Below are positions 12,803-51,621 of a stretch of 64,000 nt of DNA, piece after piece; position 1 is the first letter of the stretch; each line of letters starts with the position of its first letter. The stretch is from Polydactylus sextarius. Its lineage: Eukaryota > Chordata > Actinopteri > Polynemidae. Below the pieces are notes generated by a model. The model was not told the DNA's origin. It saw only the letters and a program-made list of their open reading frames with translations, and made no database searches. The position numbers and the translations under genes were made by a program. The DNA is taken from contig CM028909.1 of the NCBI GenBank assembly GCA_016801845.1, positions 18,139,313-18,203,312 on the forward strand. Direction: 5' to 3'.

Positions 12803-15787
12803 CAGCCAGAATATTTGTCTGTCATTTTTAAACCTGCATATACTAATCATTTTAGGCTTTCTCTGCCTAATCTACACATACATAAACACACACACAGTCT
12901 TGCACTCCTTTCCTCTGCATTTCCTCTCCACCCAACAGCATGTTTCCAAAACCTGACTTTTTGTCACACATCACATTATATCACATTGCATTTTGTCAAA
13001 AAGTCATCCATGCTTCTCAAGCCTGCCTTATATAACTAACCTCCTCAACTCCAGGATACAGCACCCTATGTTAAGCAGCAGCATCATCCAGTAACACACA
13101 CAAACAGTATCAACTGTGCTCTATATACTGCATGAATATACAAACTTTCTTACAGCTAACAATAACCATGTAAAAATGGTTATCTGACGTTATTCTTCTG
13201 CGGCATAGCTCTAAATCCCCAGTCTCTAAAAGTTCCCAGGAAAATCAGGAAACATTATTATTAACTGCACAGGCATAGTAGATTGTACATTGAACAAATT
13301 CAGGTGCATTCTAGTCTTCATTCTAAATAATGCACATAGTGTACTTATGTATATATACACACTCAGACAAAACAAATATGTATTTCTGACTCGGTGCCCC
13401 AATCTACCTGCATTATAAAATAATAAGTATTTTCAAAAATTGTGCATTTTTCGTGTTTCTTTTTCTCAAATTTGTGAGTTTTTTACTTGTAGACGGACAA
13501 CAGTATCCATTTTTTGTAACTGAATTTAAGCTCTTAATGGGCAAGATGAATCATATATAGTCTGACTATTATATATATTTTTATTTTAATGCTTTTCCAT
13601 CTTTACATTTATGTCTGGAGAACGATTTCATGTGTCAGTTTAAGTCAGACTAAAGGCTTTGTGTTCAGTAAAAATCAGAAGAATATGGAAAACATAAACG
13701 CAGACGTTGATTTCTCCATGAGTTTTGTTTAGACAAGCTCTGATTTACTATATTTGCAGACATTTTTTCTGCAGTGTAAACAATGAGCATGTTTATGGTG
13801 TCTTTTATTTTAATGCCAAAGTTAAGGGGTCGAGAGTTGTTGTCATCTTCTTCAGTGTCCTTCCTATGTTCTCAAAAACACACACACACGATGCTTGTGA
13901 CTGTGTGATCTATCAGCTACTGGCCAGGAATGGCATGGCCCCAGCCCAGCCCAATAAGCTCATTAATCAGTGCAAGGAGAGGAGTGGGTGGAAGGAGGAC
14001 ACAGCAGTGAATCTCATTATCTTACTTCACAGCACTTTTAATCAGTACATTTATTGATGATGACTATTCCCATTCAGTGAAAGAAGATTACTGTTTCCAT
14101 AAAATATAGGAAAAAGGGCATTTTCACTTAATGTAGCTGCATCCACGATATGTGCTTTCAGGGTTGAAGGATTCTCTCCTCTCCTCAATATGCACTTTTA
14201 AGCACACACACACCTTTTTGAACATCCATGTCCTTGCAGCTATCTGAGTGGAGAAAAACGAGATGCTTTTATGCCATTGACCTTTTTGAGAATAATGCCG
14301 GAGTTACGCTTGTTTTTTAACCACAGATTTTCTCAGACGACAAGCTGCGTTACAAGCGTAATTGTTAACATACTTGATGAGACGTGTGTTACCGAAGGAT
14401 ACCTCTAGGGGGCATGTTAGAGAGTTCAAACCATATAGATCCACTAGACTTTTATGATATAAATGCTAAACATGGTGAGGTACGCTTCCTGTATCATGTT
14501 GTGGAAAATTAGACTCAGTGGACCAGTCGTACAAAACTCCATAGTCAGTTCAACTGGCAACTGACGAATAGTGCGACAGGCATGCAAATATCTATTCACG
14601 CAGGTAAACTGATCTGTCGTCAGGTATTTTGACAAGTATGTTTGTCCCTGTGCAACAGAAATGATAAAAGGTACAGTCCCTAGTGTTCATGTTCATATTA
14701 CTCATGTGTTTTAATCACATCCATTTCTGGGGACTTACTATGAGTGTGTATGTGTGTGTGTTATATGTTGTGGAGTCCTTGGAACAACCGTTTGAAATGA
14801 AATGATCACAGATAATGGAAGATTTAACCTTTAAGGTGAAGTACAATATATCTACATAAAACTAAAAAATAACATCAAATCTTAAAGAAATGTGAAGTAT
14901 TTCATTTTCAACATGACAGCCATAATATCCATCCAAAAGATTTTTATCCATACCAAAGGCTTTACTATGAATGACTGTTGGTCTGTTGGTCTTTCCATCA
15001 CTTTAGATGAGACTAATATATCATAAAGTCTAATACATGCATTTCCATCAGAGATGCTCTGACATGTATAGATGTGTTTCCAACAGATTGAATTGTAATA
15101 GTTTTGGTGATCTACCAGTTTTCATTTTAGCATCATCATTGTAGCATGGTCAAAATTTAGAATCAATAAATCATTTCTGATTCTGATATATGTGAGCTCC
15201 AAACTATCCAAGAAATATTACTTGAAACTCCTGGTTTATATCGACCTTTATATCGTCTTAAAGAGTTGAACAAATTTAAGCCAACAAGAGGTTTTTACCA
15301 CCTTCATTGGTATGGTTTTATGGCCCGGCTTCAACAGAGAACACACATACCTGAATGTGAAAAGTGCCAGAGTGTGCAAAGTCTGAAATACACAGGGTTG
15401 TGCAGACATTGCAAGTAGTGCACAGGTGCGCTAAAACTGCTTGGGTAATAAAAAAATAGTGTGTAAATAAACAAGCACTTGGTAGAGGTTAGTAAAGTTA
15501 GACGGGCTCGCTGCTGAAGTGACGAGCAAACTCAGTGTTAATGATCCACCTCCACCACCCAGAGGAAAAGTTTTTGGAACAGATGGTTGCCTTTGTGTGC
15601 CAAGCTGGTGGCAGTCCTCGTTGCCTTTTTCATCATCCGACTGTCACGTGTTTCCTTGATGGACGGCCACAAACAGCCAGTGACCCGCTAAGTAGAGCAG
15701 CCGAAAAAATTGACGGGAGTTTTTCTCCGGGAGGAGCAGGGCAAGGCAGAGGTGGACCAGGCTGTTACGGTATGCTAGAGACACAGT

Positions 15788-15812
15788 GAGAGAGAGAGAG
15801 AGAGAGAGAGAG
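15788..15812. repeat. (GA)n microsatellite
   Basis: 25 bp of GA. Confidence 0.95.
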
Positions 15813-17037
15813 TGGTTGTTGTAGGAGTAACAAAGCCAATGTTGAGCAGTGGGAACACGGGAGAAGGAGAGGAGAAATATCTCTCTTCCCTCTGTCTTTT
15901 CCCCTCCTCCTCCCCAGTGGTATTAATTAACAGCAGCAGATGAGTGGAGAACGGCAGCCTGAGGGGAGAACAGGTTCATGTCAGGTTAGCCTATGCTGTT
16001 GTGGGCCCTATCTTACCCCCCTCTCACCCTCCCTCCCTCCCTCCCCTCCCTGTTTCTCTCTTCTCGTATGTGCACACGCAAACACACATATAAAATACGG
16101 GAGGTGTTACAAATTGTAAAATTGTCAGCTCCCTCTCATTATGGCTTCAAAAATGGAGTCTAATTTCACACTCAGCTTTAGCTGGAACACGCCCACTTTA
16201 CATTAGAATAAAATGAAATAAAATACATTCAACCACACCAGACTAGCACATCCTATGAATACTGACACTCACATCCCCCTCACAGCTCTGACAAATCATT
16301 TCCCCAGCCTCTCTCTGCCAAAGCTGAATCCATCCCTGCTACCTTTTCTTTTTTTCACCCGTCTGACTCAGGTGTGTCTGTCGGATCGGATTTGCTTCAG
16401 TTTTATTCAATACAGGTGTCTGCATCAGAAGTATAATGCTTCAACTTCTACTCTTGTGTAACTGTGACCCTAAACATCTTTTTTAATCAATGTTGTAAGC
16501 AGCAGCAGGAAGCGGAGAACTTGAAAATACCACCACTGAGGCTCAACACAAGAGTCCAGATCCAGACTTGTTAGAAAGTCCAGCTCAGGTTAGCAAGGTT
16601 TCAACAGAGGTAACTGAGAGTACCAGGATACTGGATACTGCGTCTGAGTAGCTGTATCCTAAACAAAACACGGTATTCTACTGCTGGTGTTACAGCTACT
16701 CATGGCTGCACATTCTGCTTCTCTTTTCACATTTCACACAGGTCAGAAATGCCTATGAGCAGTTAAAAAATAAATAAATAAACAAAATAACAGCAAACAG
16801 AATATCCTCTCTTCTTCGTAGAAAGCCAAAGAGCAGCTTTTCAAATGAATACCATAGACTGAGACCACAATGAGTTAGAAAAGGATAATATAGTTAAGTT
16901 AGTTTAAATGTAATTTACTTATTGGGGAAAAAAAAGATTTACTCTACAAATGTTTTTTGTCATGTTTCTTCTGTTTTTTTTCCTCCTGACTTCTTTCCCC
17001 TTCCCTTCTCTCCATCTCTGCCTTTCACTCCCTGCAG

Positions 17038-44473
<27,436 letters not shown>

Positions 44474-45690
44474 ACAGAACCGTGGGTTGAACAGAGACGA
44501 GTGGAGAGAAAGAGAGAGAGACTGGAAATAAGAGACAGGTTAGGTAATGAACTGGTCGACCTGCTCCTTTTTACCAGTGTGAAAAAACAGAAGACAATCC
44601 AACAGAAAATGAATGGAAAGTAATTTTTGTTTTTTTTTTCCCGATCGTGCTGGCCTGTTTTTTTTTTTTCCTGATACATGTGGCTGATGACTCTAAAGAC
44701 AATCATTAAAACAAAAAAACTGAAAAAAAAAAAAAAAAAAGCAAGACTTCAAAGGGATTGGACCAAGCCAAGATGTAAACACACATCGTTCATAGCAAGT
44801 GAAACATCTGAAGCTCTCCGAATTGTTTCATGTGGTGTGTGACTCCCCCCCCGCCGTCCCTCCCTCCCTCCCCCAGTGCCAACAGGGTTACAAGTCGCCA
44901 AAGTGTTGTCGAATCGTCTGTGAATTATTATTAACTTTTTTTTATTTCTTTCTTCAAATCTTTTGTGGTTTTTTTTTCCTTCCTGATACAACTTGTGTCT
45001 GCAAAAGTCCAGCACCTGCGGCTGAAACGGACAGAAACCTTGTCTTCTTCAAAACTCTGTGCACAAAGTAGTTTAACCTGTCACACACGTTCACACGCAT
45101 TCAGCAGGTCTAACTATCACATCCCTCTCTTATTTTAAGTCTGAGTTTGTTTTTTGATTTTAATTTTTTTTCTTGTTCATCAAGGGTTTTTGAAGAAGAA
45201 AATAACATGTACCTGCTCAGCAGCTAGACTCAGTAAGAACGGTTGAGTGCACCACCACCACCTGCTGGTTAAAACAGGCACCAATTTTGCTTCCTTTGCC
45301 TAAAACACTTCTATGCACCACTGTCTGTCTTGTTTTTTTTTCTTAAAACATTTCTTCTGTTTCTTTTCTTTTTTTTTTTAGTCATTTTAAATGTCACTCC
45401 ATGGTGCCATGTTCTCAGGGTGTTACATTCTTAAACATCTTCACTGCTCTGCCATCGTTTCCGTCTGCGTATGTGATGTTAACTCGGCGCTGTCAGTGTG
45501 CACTTCCTGTTGGCGAGCGTCCCCGCTGAAAATTTTCAAATCTTCATTTTTGTCAGCTCATAAGCTAATTTCCTGTGAAATACTGTGGAATAACTTTCTT
45601 TTTTTTCAGTAGTTCAAAGAAACAACCACCACTAATTGACTTAAAATGAGATATAATTCAATTTTTTCAAGGTTTCTTTTTGCTTTTTTT

Positions 45691-45723
45691 GGGGGGTGGG
45701 GTGAGGGGTGGGGGGGGTGGGGT
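45691..45723 (+). promoter_or_regulatory. G-quadruplex candidate in foxj3 3'UTR
   Basis: Five G-runs of 4 to 8 bases are separated by T or TGA, on the sense strand. This exceeds the usual G3+N1-7 rule for quadruplex formation in both DNA and RNA. The function is inferred; such elements can affect poly(A) site choice, mRNA localisation or translation. Confidence 0.6.
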
Positions 45724-46230
45724 GCATATCACTTAACTTAGCAGTTTTTTGCACATTACATGACGCTTCATAGCATCTAGTGAATGAGAAAAATAAAAGA
45801 AAAACGGTGAACATTTTATTTCTTTGTTTCAAATGACGTTTAAAAAAATGATAATAATAGTAATAATAGAGCAGCAAAAAGAGCAAAGAATAAGCAAAAG
45901 TTTCAGATATTCTTTTTTCTTTGTTTTTTTTTTTTTACTGTGATGTTTAATTTTGTCTGTGTGTACAAGTGTGTATAGTCCTCTCTGATTTCCTTTAGCA
46001 TACAGCTCAAAAAATACACATAAGAAACAAATACTTTGTATTAAGTGGGTACACAGTAAAATATGGGACCTTAAAGTGCTCTTTGGTTTGGAAGATCTCA
46101 TCGATTGATGGTGAAAACAAGGTCTCACTGTAGAAAAAAAAGAAAAGAAAAATACTCCTTATTATTGCCATTAAATGCTGTATTACAGTGACCAGCATAT
46201 ATATCTTGTATGTTTGTGCGTTGTCGTCCG

Positions 46231-46379
46231 TGTAAATAACAGTATGTTACTCCTCTGTTTGCCCTTGAAAAACACAGACTGATGAAAAAAAAAAAAAAGA
46301 AAGCAAATGGAGAGAAAGTATTTTGTTATTGGTCTTTCAGGAGACACAGTATGTACATACCTTCAGTATATTGTAAATA
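46231..46379 (+). promoter_or_regulatory. cluster of three Pumilio-type sites (foxj3 3'UTR)
   Basis: TGTAAATA occurs at 46231-46238 and 46372-46379, and TGTACATA at 46352-46359. All fit UGUANAUA, the PUF/Pumilio protein recognition sequence. Three in 150 nt near a presumed mRNA end is more than expected by chance. They matter only if the distal poly(A) site is used. Confidence 0.45.
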
Positions 46380-46502
46380 AGTGGTTAAAAAAAAAACAAA
46401 AAAAAAAATAGAAGAAGAAGAAAACTTTTGGCGTTGGCGTTTTGTGTGTCATAAATAATCTGTGTTTGGCGGTTGCAACGGTTCAAATCTGTTTCAGTGT
46501 TT

Positions 46503-46508
46503 ATTAAA
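46503..46508 (+). terminator. foxj3: candidate distal poly(A) signal of foxj3
   Basis: ATTAAA followed by T-rich then GT-containing sequence. It is the last plausible hexamer before the GC-richer, pyrimidine-rich DNA upstream of the next gene. A proximal AATAAA at 45792-45797 is the main alternative. Confidence 0.4.
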
Positions 46509-47221
46509 ATGTCATTGACCATTTTTACTGCGCTAAGGTCACGTCTGCTGTCGTTATTTTACAACAACAACAAAAAGATTTCAATGATTCTGGATAAGGT
46601 GTTGTACTCGTAGAATGAATTTAGTTTTGGTTGTCAACATATTTTTTTTTCTTTTTTGTTTTGGGTTGTTTTGACCCTCACAGCTTATTGTCCAACAGGT
46701 GTCAGCCTCGGTCCGAGCAACGGTTTGTTTGCCCACCATCGCATGTAAACTCTGCAGACCACCCATGCTTGCGAGTGTGAAAGTCACACAATGTTCTTGA
46801 CCGTATTTACGGCTCCTTTTCATTGGGAAAAAACCTGTTGAAAAAGCTGTTCTGTCTTTCGCCACGCTCTGTCAACCACAGCTGCGTTGTGCTGACACTT
46901 CTCTTCACAGGAACAAGATTGATGATGTAAAGGATCAATGCAGATGCATTATGGATGCTTGTTTCATTCACTGTTTGATTTTATTAACAGTTAAGTTCTG
47001 TTAACGAAAGCAACGCTGCTCTGTTCATTGGAGACGTTTTCTTGGCTCTTAATGGTCTGATTCAGGATTATTTGAGGACAGCTCATAGCTCCGTGTCCCT
47101 CTCTCTCCAAAAGTCAGTTGCTTTAACCGACAACTAATCAGAATAATATAAGATAGTCGGCTGTAAGCTGACTTTGTCGTCTGTTTGTTTTCATGTGTGA
47201 GTGTTGCTGATATTGCAGGGT

Positions 47222-47248
47222 TTTGGCTGTGAACCATTCACAGCCAAA
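47222..47248. other. 12-bp perfect inverted repeat, 3-nt loop
   Basis: The arms 47222-47233 and 47237-47248 are exact reverse complements (TTTGGCTGTGAA / TTCACAGCCAAA) around CCA. It lies in the foxj3-pdpn intergenic interval, about 600 bp before the pdpn start codon. The role is unknown: it could be a palindromic factor-binding site or chance. Confidence 0.6.
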
Positions 47249-47718
47249 TGAGATCACGTCCTACATGGGGCTGGACCACGAGTGGCTGAAACCACCTTAC
47301 TGCCCCAATCCAGACGCCCTCCTCTGAGCCCAACCTTCCCCCTGCTCCTTAACCCGCCCAGCCCACCTCCTCCATTCTGAGCTCCGTCACTCACACGCTC
47401 TGTTCTGTCTCCCACTGTGTGCCAGTCCCCCCTCTCTCTCTCTCCTCCCTCCCTCTCTCTCTCACATATCCACTTCCTCAAAGTGGCCAGAGCTTGTCTC
47501 ATTTCTTGTGTCTTCTCTACATCCCTCCACCACTCTTCGTCTTCCTCCTCCTCCAGCTCAGCTCTAACAGCGACCAGTGCCGGCTCTGCTCCCATTCAAA
47601 AAAAAAAAAAAAGGATCTCCCAAACTTTCCCTGAAGACTTTATTTACTTTCTTGACCTTTTGTTTTTTGTTTTTTTGTTTTTTGGTTGTTCACCTTTCTC
47701 CCTCTGGAAAGGCTGGTT

Positions 47719-47720
<2 letters not shown>

Positions 47721-47749
<29 letters not shown>
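47721..47749. repeat. (TG)n in presumed pdpn 5' region
   Basis: 29 bp of TG about 105 bp before the pdpn ATG. Confidence 0.95.
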
Positions 47750-47750
<1 letters not shown>

Positions 47751-47854
47751 TGGCGTGCGTCCGGCCGTGTGTGCGAGAGCTCTGGTGTCCTGCTCTTTGC
47801 CCCGAGGGGAGTCTCTAAAAAAGTTGTGACTGGAGGAGAAAAGTTTTCACTGCG

Positions 47855-47918
47855 ATGAATGTACATTTGCTGCTCCTGTTGGCCCTGGCTGGCCCTTTCT
47901 ATGCCTTCACTGTTCCAA
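47855..47918 (+). CDS. pdpn: pdpn exon 1: signal peptide
   Basis: ATG with 21 codons and one leftover base, donor CCA A|GTAAGT. It encodes MNVHLLLLLALAGPFYAFTV then P. The hydrophobic leucine core and Ala at position 17 fit a signal peptide. The upstream context (ctgcgATGA) is not a strong Kozak site. Confidence 0.75.
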
Positions 47919-50900
47919 GTAAGTGAACTCTCTCTATTATCGCCGTCCTGTAGTTAGCACACTCTGTCCCCCTCTCTCTATCCCCCTGCCTCCATGCGCC
48001 CAAACCACACCACTCTTTGTCTGCTTTAATCCCTGGGGATTGAACAATAACACTCTGGACACTGCTTTCAATGTAAAAAGGTAAATTCAGTTTTCTTTAG
48101 TTTTTTTGTATGAACTACTTAATATATACCGCTATATTCACAGATATTTTAAAACTTTAAAACATTTCAACTGTACTTTTAACTTTTAATGTCAAACCAT
48201 CACTGAAGATTTAACAGCTGCCTTTCAAGGTTGACCCACATGTTACACATTAGTTGAGAATCACTCCGATTCAAACGCAAAACTTCACGTTTTACAAAGA
48301 GTTTAACAGTTGTTAATTTCAACACACACTTCCTCCCCGTGTCTCACTATTTTCCTCGTATTAGTCCTGACAAACTTTGATTCGTAGATACGAGGGAGAA
48401 ATGTGATATAATAGCAGCAGCCCTGTTGCCTCGTGTCTGTAAATTCTTGGCACTGGCAAAGAGAAGAAAGGAATATCCTCTGGAAGCATCCCAACACAGT
48501 GCTCATACACGGAGGGAGGTGTTGGAGTGGGCTGTAAACTGAAACATACACTGTACACATTAATGTGAAAACTTATCCACTGGCCTCCTCATTTTACTCC
48601 TGATTCTCCCATTTCTCCCTCTGCTCCCACTTTCTTCCTCTTCCTCTCTCTCTCTCTCTCTTTCCCTTTTTTGTTCTCAGCATCTCCACTCCACTGTCCA
48701 CATGTATATGTGTTTCCTTTCTTTCTTTACACTTCCTTCCTTTGCCCTGATGAGAACAGTTATGCCCGGGGGGCGGGGGGGCTGTGGCAGCAGCAGGCAC
48801 AGGGAGGGTGGAGGGGAGTGTGAGCCCTGAGGGAACTGTGAGGCAGGGCAGGGCTTCTTTTTTGCATGTGTGTGTGTATTAATAGACAGAGAGGCTCTAT
48901 ATTTAAGAGGGTCATATGGATGAGAGGGGAGCAAAGAGACAGGAAGAGAGTGAGCACCCAGCACATGATGAGCTAAAAGAGGTGCCCCACCCGCTTTTAC
49001 CCGCATGTTATTAAACCGTGTGGCACGCCACCTCCTTGGCATTTACCCATGTTTGGTGGTGGGGTATCAAACTGTACCACTTGAGCCCCCCACCCCCTCT
49101 ACCCCCTCCTCCTCCTGTCTCTTAACAGCCACCACCTTTCCCCAACTCTCTGCTCTCTTCCCATGTTCCAGTTTGATGAGTCTGGACCCCAGGGGACAGG
49201 GTTGGTGTAGAGACAGGGGGAGCAGAGAGGGGCTGGGTCTATTTTTAAACAACAACCTTTACCGGTCGGAGACGGCATGCCTGCCCCATTTCCATGGAGG
49301 TTTGCTCTGAAAAAAAAAAACACTCCTTAAACGCTCATAATGATACGAAACTGAGACCTTCTTTTCTTGTCTTTTTTTTTTTTTGGATGGATGAAATGGA
49401 TGAAGAGAGAAAATAGCTCACTCCACAGTTCTCAAACAGGGTCTTTAAGCTTCCTCTCGCCTGCTAAACTTAACTGGTAAATCCCACATATCCTGTAAAA
49501 CACTCCCCCCCCCCACCCCGTCTCCTTCCTAATGAGTTTTGTCTGCGTCTCTCAGCCTTTAACATCTCTGTCACATCTGGCCGCTGAAGGAAGAGGTCAG
49601 TGCCCTATGTCCATGCCCGCTCGTAGAAATGACTCAAAGGTTGCGCTCATACTCTAAATATGAGACACGCGCTGGTAAAGAGGGGAGATGACGAACGAGC
49701 ACCTCTCACGTCAACCGAGTCCCTTTTTTTTCTTTTTTGCTCAGTCATACTTCCAAAAATTTCCACAAGGAGAAAGACACATCTGTTTATGGAAAAGGAG
49801 AAAAGGAGACAGAGGCCGTTTCAGACCAAAACCAAGCCCAAACCCCTGACGACTGGCAAAACAGTAGCAGGACTTCAGCTTCTGTCCCAAAAACATGATT
49901 AAAAAGTATGGCCCAAAAATATGTGTCTCTTCTGTGAGAACATATCTCTTTAGCACCTATGTGTGTTGCAGGGTGAGACATGGCGCAAAGGAAAATAAGA
50001 AAGAAAGAAAAAAAGAGCAGCTGCTGACTAAGGAACACTTACACAACTGGGTGTGTTTGTGTGTGTGTGTGTGTGTGTTTTTATGATGTCAGAGTTGGAT
50101 TTGAAGGTTAGCACAATTAGAAAGACATTAGGAGTCTTGCTTGAGGAAATTGTACAGGTTTAAGTTTTGTTTGAAAGAAAAGGAGAGAGTTTGAAAGCTA
50201 TGAGTGATGCTACAGCACAGTGTGTTTATTTCTTTAAGTCATTCCTGCAGCAGTAGGATTCCATGATTCATTACATTTAAGGAATTTAATCAGATTTGTT
50301 AGGTTTAACATTAAAGGCCGGCTTGATCTAGGCCTGGTAGCGGTTTCTGCCTCTGGTGATAGAGTCCAGATGGGATGTGCTGTGTGTCCTCTTATCTAAC
50401 TTCAACCAGGAGAGGAAAGAGGGCGGGGGGGTTCAGTTCTGTATGTGCATGGATGGCTCATCAAGTTATGTCTGTGATAAGACCGTCTGAGAATATTACA
50501 CTTCAGTCTGTCTCCTGCTTAAACCTCACAGCAGCAGTGTGTGGCACGCCCCAGTATCTCCACAGCTGACTCTTAACTGGGTTTTGTGGGGGAGGTTTTT
50601 GCTGTGCAGTATCTCATCATGGTGCGGTTGAGATGGGATGGGATGGGTAGGGCGCCTCCTATCTCTCACATTTCCCTCCTTCAGCGTTGCGACAACATTC
50701 CTGAGCTCACATAGGTGGATATGCTCACACTCCCTCACACGGTCTGCCTGGACCCTTCCTCTCCCACACAAGACTGTGAATTAGTGCCCTTGCTCACACA
50801 CACACTTACACACACAAACTCAAATGGGGGGCCTCAGTGACAGCTGATTGTGATCGTAATGGATGGAAGCTACTACTCCTCCTTTCCTGTTTCACACTGT

Positions 50901-51550
50901 ATATTGCATCCCTCCTGCACTCGTTCCTTCTTTCTGGAGCTTTTATTTATGCCAGGCAGGAGTGGTGAAGCCCTACACTTTCTTCTCCAACATTTTTTTT
51001 TTTTTTGCTGTATTCCTTTTCCATTTACCTCACTTTTCCTCTCCCACCCCTTTAAATGTCTACACTGTCTATCAGTGTCACTCACAGTCACTATTATAAT
51101 TGAAATTAGTCCTATTAGACCTATTTTTACACGCAATGCTTGTTTCCCACTTGTATTTATTCCTCTTGCCCGTTCGTCCGTAACTGTTTGTCCTCCACTT
51201 AATGATGTTTAGATAAAGAGAGAGTAACTTGTAATTTTGATGAGTCAACCCTTCAATGTGCAGTCAGTGGCACACACACATATGTACACATACATATGCG
51301 CTATGGACTCAGTGGCACTCGCTAACATTTCTTCAGTGGCAGGATGATTTCAGGCCATTTCATGCTTCACATGGAAATGAATGCGAGAGAGCATGTGTGG
51401 TCAAAATGATGTAATCGCGGGTAAAATGACGAGGGCGCGCCACTGAAAAATTTAGAATAATAAGAACAACACCGCAATTACGTAATCTAAGTCTAGGATT
51501 GAGAGAATGAAAAAGAAAGTGGAAATTCTTCCAACTTTGTGGTGTTGTAG

Positions 51551-51621
<71 letters not shown>

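Larger units (their letters stand above)
9079..17037 (+). other. foxj3 long intron, right part
   Basis: No exon of the first forkhead half was found. It holds CA-rich stretches (10568-10815), the dispersed repeat at 12210, microsatellites, a complex stretch at 13890-14060, a CCCT run (16027-16050) and the strong pyrimidine tract before 17038. Confidence 0.6.
44474..46530 (+). other. foxj3: foxj3 3'UTR (approximate end)
   Basis: No coding potential beyond the stop. The region is T- and A-rich with several homopolymer runs. It holds a strong G-run cluster at 45691-45723, three UGUANAUA Pumilio-type octamers at 46231-46379 and three possible poly(A) hexamers: AATAAA 45792-45797, ATTAAA 46170-46175 and ATTAAA 46503-46508. 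The 3' end was set just past the last hexamer because FOXJ3 genes usually have long 3'UTRs. The exact end is inference. Confidence 0.6.
46531..47854 (+). promoter_or_regulatory. foxj3-pdpn intergenic region, presumed pdpn promoter and 5'UTR
   Basis: This short gap separates two genes on the same strand. 47280-47560 is strongly C/T-rich with CTCT runs, 47721-47749 is a GT repeat, and 47750-47830 is GC-richer. I see no clear TATA box. The transcription start cannot be placed from sequence alone. Confidence 0.45.

Noticed and set aside
13725..14057. 110-codon open frame
   Set aside because: No domain and AT-rich codon use. The stretch looks more like non-coding conserved-type DNA than an exon.
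46470..46500. ggttcaaatc, considered as a tRNA B box
   Set aside because: No A box at the right distance and no cloverleaf arms.
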